From positions 189,289-201,714 of the forward strand of contig DLIG01000007.1 of NCBI GenBank assembly GCA_002483605.1: a DNA stretch of 12,426 bases, read 5' to 3'. Under the pieces are notes generated by a model. It saw only the letters and a list, made by a program, of their open reading frames with translations, was not told the origin of the DNA and ran no database searches. Made by a program: the position numbers and the translations under genes. This document shows, piece by piece, positions 7,979 through 12,426 of the stretch. Origin of the DNA: Sulfurovum sp. UBA7648. GTDB taxonomy: Bacteria > Campylobacterota > Campylobacteria > Campylobacterales > Sulfurovaceae. How positions within the stretch are numbered: position 1 is the stretch's first letter; the number at the start of each line of letters is the position of its first letter.

Positions 7979-8538
7979 TATGCTACCACCTTATTGCTTA
8001 TCATAGATACTACTCTATTTTCACCTATTGCAATATCATCGTTTGTAATATTTTCATTTAAAACTTCATTTATAGTTTCTCTAACGCTTTTTCTTGATTC
8101 AAGTTCCATCTTTTCTTCAAGCTGTTTATCCAAAAATGACAATTCCTGTACATTGTTTTGCATAACTTTATCAGACAAAAATAAAGCTTCTTTTTTAGCA
8201 TCAGCAACTATCTCTTTTGCTTTTTTTTCACTCTCTTTGACCAAGTTTTGTGCATCTTTTTGTTCTTTTTTGGCCAATTGCAATCTGTTTTCAATATCTT
8301 TGAGCTGATTTGCTATACCATCTTGACGACCAGCTAAAAAACCTTTAAGCTTATCGGCCAATAAATAATAAAGAATCCCTGCAAAAATCAAGAAGTTAAA
8401 TACTCTTGGCACAAAGTCTGTTTCTCTGCCGGTCATTGCTAAATATTTACTAGCTTGAGCCGAACCTTCATGGTCGCCGCTCGCCAACAAAATTGCAGGA
8501 ACGATCAATAAGCCTAGTGTTATAAATTTATTTTTCAT
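7978..8538 (-). CDS. atpF: ATP synthase Fo subunit b, with signal-peptide-like leader
   Basis: Subunit b forms part of the peripheral stalk holding F1 to the membrane. The 186-residue product has two hydrophobic segments: one at about residues 6-18 following a basic start and ending in small residues (LLASGD), like a cleavable signal peptide, and a true membrane helix at about 46-61 followed by the amphipathic, coiled-coil stalk rich in Lys, Glu and Ala. Standard b subunits have only the second segment. As I recall, b subunits in Campylobacterota carry this extra leader, so it is a lineage feature rather than a start error: the ATG has a near-perfect AGGAGG 4 bases upstream that contains the TAG of atpF'. 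It works with the b' subunit as an unequal pair. Confidence 0.95.
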   Translation of the reverse strand: MKNKFITLGLLIVPAILLASGDHEGSAQASKYLAMTGRETDFVPRVFNFLIFAGILYYLLADKLKGFLAGRQDGIANQLKDIENRLQLAKKEQKDAQNLVKESEKKAKEIVADAKKEALFLSDKVMQNNVQELSFLDKQLEEKMELESRKSVRETINEVLNENITNDDIAIGENRVVSMISNKVVA

Positions 8539-8542
8539 CCAG

Positions 8543-8548
8543 CCTCCT
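8543..8548 (-). promoter_or_regulatory. Ribosome binding site of atpF, sharing bases with the atpF' stop
   Basis: The hexamer AGGAGG on the minus strand lies 4 bases before the atpF ATG. Together with the preceding base it reads TAGGAGG, so the TAG that ends atpF' forms part of the site. This fixes the atpF start and implies that the ends of the two stalk genes are translated together. Confidence 0.85.
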
Positions 8549-8969
8549 AAAACTTACTTAACTTGGCTTTTATGCCATCTTTGAATTGAGGCATTTGTGC
8601 CAACAAAGCATCTTTGAGTGCATTTTTTTCTTTTGCGAGATTTTGCGCAAAAGAATCATATGCTGCTTCAAGTTCTTTTTGTTTAGCGTCTATTTTGCCT
8701 TGTGCTACCAATTTGGCCTCATCTATTGCTTTTTGTCTAATAGCTGCTGCTTCTGTTTTGGCATCACTTATGATCTGCATTGCTTTAGTATGCAACTCTT
8801 CGCTGTCCCCAGAAAGGTTTTTGCTGGACTCTAAATCTTTTGCTATTGACTGATTACGTTCATCCATAAAACCAATAAGAGGTTTAAATAAAATTCGATT
8901 CAGCAAAAACAAAAGAGTCATCAAGACCACAAAGACAAACACCATCAAAGGAAGATGTATATCAAGCAT
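8547..8969 (-). CDS. atpF': ATP synthase Fo subunit b' (second b-type stator subunit)
   Basis: This is the first gene of the ATP synthase operon and encodes the second, diverged b-type stalk subunit that pairs with atpF. The product has a single N-terminal membrane helix at about residues 5-25, then the conserved NRILFKPLIGFMDER region and a long Ala/Lys/Glu-rich coiled coil. I set the start at the ATG at 8969 (140 residues). A GTG two codons upstream (8975) is in frame, but the ribosome binding site GAGGAG at 8980..8975 runs into that GTG, while it stands 5 bases before the ATG. Paired b and b' are seen in photosynthetic bacteria, chloroplasts and Campylobacterota. The gene is preceded by a likely promoter. 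Confidence 0.94.
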   Translation of the reverse strand: MLDIHLPLMVFVFVVLMTLLFLLNRILFKPLIGFMDERNQSIAKDLESSKNLSGDSEELHTKAMQIISDAKTEAAAIRQKAIDEAKLVAQGKIDAKQKELEAAYDSFAQNLAKEKNALKDALLAQMPQFKDGIKAKLSKF

Positions 8970-8974
8970 GTCCA

Positions 8975-8980
8975 CTCCTC
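8975..8980 (-). promoter_or_regulatory. Ribosome binding site deciding the atpF' start
   Basis: GAGGAG on the minus strand is followed by TGGAC and then ATG at 8969. Its last G is also the first base of the alternative GTG start, leaving no spacing for that codon. The site therefore supports the ATG. Confidence 0.8.
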
Positions 8981-9003
8981 TTATAATTTCGCATTATTCT
9001 ACC

Positions 9004-9009
9004 ATTATA
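9004..9009 (-). promoter_or_regulatory. Probable -10 box of the ATP synthase operon promoter
   Basis: A perfect TATAAT on the minus strand lies in the 63-base gap between parB and atpF', 34 bases before the atpF' ATG. No convincing -35 box stands 16-18 bases upstream. Poor -35 boxes with AT-rich upstream DNA are usual for the main sigma factor in Campylobacterota. This would give a leader of roughly 28 bases and let the atp-tol genes be transcribed apart from parAB. A weaker TAGAAT lies just downstream at 9001..8996. No terminator hairpin is visible in the gap, so read-through from parB is also possible. Confidence 0.6.
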
Positions 9010-9032
9010 GAGGTAATACTTTGGTTAATTTT

Positions 9033-9899
9033 TCATGCTTTTTTTAGTTTTTCGACAAAGTTTGTAAATTCTTCCTTATTAGAAAATTCTAATTCAATTA
9101 TGTTGCCTTTAATTTTATGTTTAAGCGGAAGTAATTTTTTTAATAAGTCTGCATATTCATTCAATGTAAATGGTGGAGTTTTTTTATCATTAGGCTTGGT
9201 TGTCTGCTTATAACCTTTTATGATACTTTCTGTTTCCCTAACGCTCAATTTTTGTCCGATAATTGTAGATAATAGAATTTTTTGTTTTTCAGGAGGAAGT
9301 CCTACTAATATTTTGGCGTGTCCTTGTGTTATTTTGCCGTTTACCAAATTATCTTGTACTTCTGGGATCAATGATAAAAGACGCAATGTATTTGTAATCT
9401 GGGAACGGCTTTTGTGGACTATATTTGAGAGTTCATCGTGTGTAATATTGTGAACTTCGATCAGCTCAGAATATGAATGAGCCAATTCTATAGGATTTAG
9501 ATCCTCTCTTTGAATATTTTCAACAAGAGCTAATTCTCTTAGCTTGACATTATCAATATCTACTTGAACTACTATGGCTTTTACGGTAGAAAAGTTTGCG
9601 AGCTTGTGAGCTCTTAGACGTCTTTCACCGGCTACCAATAGATAGCCATTATCTTTTTTAATGACTACGATAGGCTGAAGAAGCCCGTGCTGCTTAATAG
9701 AATCACTAAGCTCCTTAAGGGCATTTTCATCAAAATATTTGCGTGGCTGGTAAGGATTTGGAACCACGAGTGTCACATCAATATCTTCAACTTTTGCTTT
9801 GACATCATCCAAAGCCAAAGAATCTATGCTGTCAAAATTTTTACTGTATGCTTCTTCTACCTCTTCTAGTATAGCTCCAAGTCCCCTGCCAAGTGCCAT
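9033..9899 (-). CDS. parB: ParB, chromosome-partition DNA-binding CTPase
   Basis: ParB binds parS sites near the origin and spreads as a CTP-dependent clamp, helping ParA and SMC to segregate chromosomes. The 288-residue product starts with MALGRGLGAI, the conserved ParA-contact segment with the Leu-Gly-Arg-Gly-Leu pattern. The CTP-binding region contains NPYQPRKYFD at about 48-57 and the GERRLRA box at 91-97, followed by ENIQREDLNP at 127-136. The helix-turn-helix lies at about 152-173 (ITHDELSNIVHKSRSQITNT). A linker at about 231-242 precedes a C-terminal dimer domain that ends in a Lys-rich helix. The start has GGAGGT 4 bases upstream, and the gene is 2 bases from parA. I saw no consensus parS site inside the window. 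Confidence 0.97.
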   Translation of the reverse strand: MALGRGLGAILEEVEEAYSKNFDSIDSLALDDVKAKVEDIDVTLVVPNPYQPRKYFDENALKELSDSIKQHGLLQPIVVIKKDNGYLLVAGERRLRAHKLANFSTVKAIVVQVDIDNVKLRELALVENIQREDLNPIELAHSYSELIEVHNITHDELSNIVHKSRSQITNTLRLLSLIPEVQDNLVNGKITQGHAKILVGLPPEKQKILLSTIIGQKLSVRETESIIKGYKQTTKPNDKKTPPFTLNEYADLLKKLLPLKHKIKGNIIELEFSNKEEFTNFVEKLKKA

Positions 9900-9901
9900 A
9901 A

Positions 9902-10687
9902 TTACCTCCCTGCAATTACGCTAGCTAATTCTTCATACGCAACGCTGCCTTTAGAGCCTGATGCATATTCCCTGATCGGCTTGCCAAAACTTGGACTCTC
10001 TGCTATCTTAACGTTTCTTGGAACTACTATGCACTCTTTGTTTTTCTTGAAATAAAACAATTGATTTTTAAAATGATGGCTCAAATCCTCCAGCACTTGC
10101 TTGGAAAGATTGTTTTGAGTTGAATACATTGTAGGCAAAAATCCTTTGATAGAAAGTTTTGGATTGATCGTCTTGCGCAACATGTTTATAGTGCTTAGCA
10201 ATTGAGCCAACCCTTCTAATGCAAAAAATTCACACTGTATAGGAATAATAACTGAATCTGATGCGCTCAATGCATTGATGGTTATAGGCCCCAATGCCGG
10301 TGGGGAATCTATAATTATATAATCATAAAGATCTTTAACTTCATAAAGTTTATCTTTGAGCATCAATTCACGATTTTGTTTATTTGAATCATAAAAATCT
10401 TTTTCGATACCAACCAATCCTATATTGGAAGGCACCAAAAAAAGTGATTCTATATGTGTCTGCATGGTTACTTGTGAAATACTTTTTGAACCGTTCATTA
10501 CATGCAAAATATTGAATTCATAATCATTTCTATGAAATCCCAAACTTGTCGTAGCATTTGATTGCGGATCTATGTCTAAAAGCAATACTTTTTTCTTTTT
10601 TGCTGCTAAAGAAGCTGCCAAATTAACCGCAGTAGTAGTCTTTCCAACGCCGCCTTTTTGATTTGCAATACATATAATTTCTATCAT
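9902..10687 (-). CDS. parA: ParA/Soj, chromosome-partition ATPase
   Basis: ParA is a deviant Walker ATPase that forms ATP-dependent dimers on DNA and moves ParB-parS complexes. The 261 residues begin almost directly with the P-loop, KGGVGKTTT at residues 11-19 including the signature Lys. The Walker A' segment LLLDIDPQSNATT is at about 36-48 and Walker B YIIIDSPP at about 123-130. The absence of an N-terminal DNA-binding domain is typical of chromosomal Soj-type proteins and argues against a plasmid origin. The ATG overlaps the birA stop as ATGA, and parB follows 2 bases later, so translation is probably coupled. In C. jejuni and H. pylori the same gene lies between birA and parB. Confidence 0.97.
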   Translation of the reverse strand: MIEIICIANQKGGVGKTTTAVNLAASLAAKKKKVLLLDIDPQSNATTSLGFHRNDYEFNILHVMNGSKSISQVTMQTHIESLFLVPSNIGLVGIEKDFYDSNKQNRELMLKDKLYEVKDLYDYIIIDSPPALGPITINALSASDSVIIPIQCEFFALEGLAQLLSTINMLRKTINPKLSIKGFLPTMYSTQNNLSKQVLEDLSHHFKNQLFYFKKNKECIVVPRNVKIAESPSFGKPIREYASGSKGSVAYEELASVIAGR

Positions 10688-11319
10688 CTTAAGCTAAATA
10701 CCTTTTCTCCATCTAATATAAGCGATCCATCATCGCACAGCACAGCCATTGCTAGGCTCTTTTTACTATCATTGATGTGTACAAAATATTCTCGATTCTT
10801 TTCAAATTCTAGCTTAACCTTACTAAAGACTTCCTTCCATTTTGGAAATTTTTCAAGTTCACTGATATATTTTTCCAAAAGAAAGTACGGATCTATTTCA
10901 ATACCTAGATTTGCATAAGGTTTTGGAGCTGAGAAAATATTTATTCCAATCCCGCATACTAAATTTTGATCGATTTTTTGAGTTATAACGCCGCCTATTT
11001 TTGATCCTCCAAGATAGAGATCATTTGGCCATTTGAGCCAAACATTCTCATCTATATCTTGCAGCAATCCTTGCATAATTTGTGCAAAATATATAGATGC
11101 CGAAGCCAAAGGCAGGTCTAGAGGCAATAAATCGCAAGGCAAAGCAAATGAAGCAAAGAAATTATCCTTTGAGCCTTGCCACTGATTTGATCTGCTGCCA
11201 ACGCCTTCTGATTGTTCTTTTGCAATCACTGCTATTGGGGCTTGAAGTTTATTGCTCTTGAGTTCATTGATTAGATAGCGTTGCGTAGAAGAGAGCAGAT
11301 CAAATGAGAGTATCTCCAA
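10684..11319 (-). CDS. birA: Biotin-protein ligase without repressor domain, TTG start
   Basis: This enzyme activates biotin with ATP and attaches it to a lysine of biotin carboxyl carrier proteins. The 211-residue product contains only the catalytic and C-terminal parts; it lacks the N-terminal helix-turn-helix of E. coli BirA, so it should not repress biotin genes. Visible motifs are KWPNDLYLGGSKIGG at 96-110, with Lys107 at the position of the biotin/adenylate-contacting Lys, and GIGINI at about 123-128. The adenylate loop, GRGRRG in E. coli, reads GVGSRS here (39-44), followed by the conserved Trp47; I believe this form is usual in the phylum. The start is a TTG that overlaps the last 20 bases of fmt, with AAGGGGG 7 bases upstream. 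The 3' end overlaps parA by 4 bases. Confidence 0.92.
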   Translation of the reverse strand: MEILSFDLLSSTQRYLINELKSNKLQAPIAVIAKEQSEGVGSRSNQWQGSKDNFFASFALPCDLLPLDLPLASASIYFAQIMQGLLQDIDENVWLKWPNDLYLGGSKIGGVITQKIDQNLVCGIGINIFSAPKPYANLGIEIDPYFLLEKYISELEKFPKWKEVFSKVKLEFEKNREYFVHINDSKKSLAMAVLCDDGSLILDGEKVFSLR

Positions 11320-12211
11320 TTTTCAACCCCCTTCCTACTAGATAAGCTTTGGCATTCATGGCTTTTTTGGATGGTGGCTGAAGCGATGATATCTTAATCG
11401 AACCATTTTTGCATCCTACTACGATGCTGTCGTTTTCGATAGCAAGTATCTCCCCAGCTTTGTTGTTACTATTTGTATCAATGATTTTTAAACCTGATAA
11501 CTTTAATCCATTGGCCAAAAACAGGCCCGGCCATCCATAAAATGCACGATATTTATTTATAATTTCAGATGCATCCAAAAAATCAACTTCACCATCACTT
11601 TTTTGAATTTTACGACAATGAGTTGCTGCTGCTCCTGTTTGCGGCAATGGAATTAAATTCTCAAAATTTCTGAGCACTTCTATGGTCAAGAGTGCCGCAT
11701 CATAGCTTAATCTATCCATCAGATTAGTCACTACCATATCGTTTGGAATTTTGAAGTATCTATAAGCTAGCACCGGACCGCTATCTAGCCCCACTTCCAT
11801 CAACATAGCCGTAATTCCGGTAAATTTATCTCCATTAAGCAAACTCTGCTGCACAGGACTTGCCCCGCGATATAAAGGCAATAGCGAAGCGTGAAGATTG
11901 ATACACGGTGCGATATCAAGGATCGATTTTGGCAAAAGCTGCCCAAAAGCCGCTACTACAATAAGATCAGGTTTTGCCTCGGTGATAGCTTCATATATAC
12001 CGTCTTCTTTTAACCTTTGGGGCTGCAATACAGGCAGATCATATTCGAGTGCCAATGATTTCACAGGCGGCGGTGTAAGCTCTTGATGCCTGCCTACAGG
12101 ACGATCAGGTTGTGTAAGCACAAGAGTTACTTCAAATTCATTTTCTTTAAGTATGGCTTCTAAAATAATTTTGGCATATTCGGGTGTTCCCATATATACG
12201 ATTCGCTTCAT
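11300..12211 (-). CDS. fmt: Methionyl-tRNA formyltransferase
   Basis: Fmt formylates initiator Met-tRNA using 10-formyltetrahydrofolate, which is needed for normal bacterial translation start. The 303-residue protein has a Rossmann-type N-terminal domain (MKRIVYMGTPEYA), the loop with TQPDRPVGR at about 33-41 that recognises the tRNA acceptor end, and the active-site segment NLHASLLPLYRGASP at about 105-119. With Asp143 in GLDSGPVLAY this gives the expected Asn-His-Asp catalytic set. The C-terminal domain from about 205 starts with a conserved CRKIQKSDGEVDF-like stretch just before it and ends in the usual oligonucleotide-binding fold region. The ATG has AGAAGG upstream with a short 3-base spacing. 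It is the first gene of the fmt-birA-parA-parB group. Confidence 0.97.
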   Translation of the reverse strand: MKRIVYMGTPEYAKIILEAILKENEFEVTLVLTQPDRPVGRHQELTPPPVKSLALEYDLPVLQPQRLKEDGIYEAITEAKPDLIVVAAFGQLLPKSILDIAPCINLHASLLPLYRGASPVQQSLLNGDKFTGITAMLMEVGLDSGPVLAYRYFKIPNDMVVTNLMDRLSYDAALLTIEVLRNFENLIPLPQTGAAATHCRKIQKSDGEVDFLDASEIINKYRAFYGWPGLFLANGLKLSGLKIIDTNSNNKAGEILAIENDSIVVGCKNGSIKISSLQPPSKKAMNAKAYLVGRGLKIGDTLI

Positions 12212-12242
12212 TGGCCTTCTTTGTGTGAAATATATTGTAATT

Positions 12243-12248
12243 ATTATA
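12243..12248 (-). promoter_or_regulatory. Probable -10 box upstream of fmt
   Basis: A perfect TATAAT on the minus strand lies 31 bases before the fmt ATG, giving a leader of roughly 25 bases. As at the atp promoter, there is no clear -35 box at the right distance, only AT-rich DNA, which fits the main sigma factor of Campylobacterota. It would drive fmt, birA, parA and parB. Confidence 0.6.
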
Positions 12249-12289
12249 CCATTAATTGGATTTGAGATAAGAATTGGAAAGCTACTTAC

Positions 12290-12332
12290 CTTTCTTTGTC
12301 TTGTGCTTGCACTCTCTGTGAGAAAAAGAAAG
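12290..12332. repeat. Nested inverted repeat upstream of fmt
   Basis: CTTTCTTT at 12290-12297 is the exact complement of AAAGAAAG at 12325-12332, and a second small hairpin, GTGCTTGCAC, lies between them at 12303-12312. The stretch sits about 40 bases upstream of the -10 box of fmt. It may be part of an intergenic repeat family or a weak regulatory structure. I cannot tell which from one copy. Confidence 0.4.
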
Positions 12333-12352
12333 ATAGAGAGAAGTGTTTTTTT
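12310..12352 (+). terminator. Possible plus-strand terminator-like hairpin with T run
   Basis: On the plus strand CACTCTCT (12310-12317) can pair with AGAGAGAAGTG (12335-12345) with one bulged base, and seven T bases follow directly (12346-12352). The form resembles an intrinsic terminator, but the stem is weak, the loop long, and no plus-strand gene leads into it. It could instead be a feature of a dispersed repeat. Confidence 0.25.
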
Positions 12353-12364
12353 GTTTTTTCTTTA

Positions 12365-12385
12365 CTACTTTTTTAAAAAAAGTAG
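12365..12385. repeat. AT-rich palindrome (CTAC, T run, A run, GTAG)
   Basis: CTAC followed by six T, seven A and GTAG makes an almost perfect 21-base palindrome. It has no T tail on either side of the kind a terminator needs. Together with the hairpins at 12290-12352 it gives this edge a structure unlike the rest of the window. Confidence 0.5.
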
Positions 12386-12424
12386 CGCAAAAATCGTCAT
12401 GATCACAAAGACTCTGAGAAATGA
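12365..12424 (-). CDS. Possible 3' end of an upstream gene, running off the window
   Basis: A minus-strand frame is open from the window edge to a TAG at 12367..12365 and reads SFLRVFVIMTIFALLFLKK. It could be the hydrophobic C-terminus of a gene upstream of fmt, a tiny reading frame starting at the internal ATG (12400), or chance in AT-rich DNA. The stop lies inside the palindrome, which makes chance or a repeat more likely. In C. jejuni the gene before fmt is proB; this peptide does not resemble what I would expect of a ProB C-terminus. Confidence 0.15.
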   Translation of the reverse strand, partial: SFLRVFVIMTIFALLFLKK

Positions 12425-12426
12425 TG

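Noticed and set aside
7994..8853. Plus-strand frames opposite atpF and atpF' that look hydrophobic
   Set aside because: The coiled-coil codons of the b subunits on the minus strand give apparently hydrophobic, Ser/Phe/Cys-rich translations in antisense. The minus-strand genes have full family support.
1..12426. Mobile elements, CRISPR arrays, tRNA or rRNA genes, or an unknown defence-type gene cluster
   Set aside because: No regularly spaced repeats, transposase or integrase motifs, or cloverleaf RNA were seen. Apart from the right edge, nearly all bases belong to conserved housekeeping genes.

Overview
The window is a compact, AT-rich chromosomal block in which every confident gene lies on the minus strand, so the biology reads from right to left. 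In transcription order it holds fmt, birA, parA, parB, atpF', atpF, atpH, atpA, atpG, atpD, atpC, tolQ, tolR, tolA, tolB and the first 20 bases of a gene that is very probably pal. This order (fmt-birA-parAB, then an F1Fo operon with two b-type subunits and no a or c genes, then tolQRAB-pal) is the arrangement I know from Campylobacterota such as Campylobacter jejuni and Helicobacter pylori. The low GC content and the short, tightly packed genes agree. I assign the phylum with good confidence but cannot name a genus.

Right part (about 12426 to 9033): a gene-poor edge of about 215 bases carries AT-rich inverted repeats and a good -10 box. It is followed by fmt (initiator tRNA formylation), birA (biotin ligase without a DNA-binding domain) and the chromosome-partition pair parA/parB. 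fmt-birA and birA-parA overlap, and parA-parB are 2 bases apart, so these four look like one transcript.

Middle part (about 9032 to 3177): a 63-base gap with a TATAAT box starts the ATP synthase operon. It encodes b', b, delta, alpha, gamma, beta and epsilon, that is the stator stalk and the whole F1 part. The membrane ring and channel subunits c and a must be encoded elsewhere.

Left part (3176 to 1): the Tol-Pal envelope system follows with no gap. tolQ begins with TTG directly after the TAA of atpC and in the same frame, so Tol expression appears physically tied to the ATP synthase operon. TolQ/TolR form the proton-driven motor, TolA the periplasm-spanning link, TolB the periplasmic propeller and Pal the outer-membrane lipoprotein.

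All genes look intact and ordinary for the phylum. I found no mobile element, CRISPR array, RNA gene or unknown multi-gene system. The points most worth a second look are the atpC/tolQ junction, the signal-peptide-like leader on the b subunit, the start choices for atpF', birA and tolQ, and the repeat-rich right edge.
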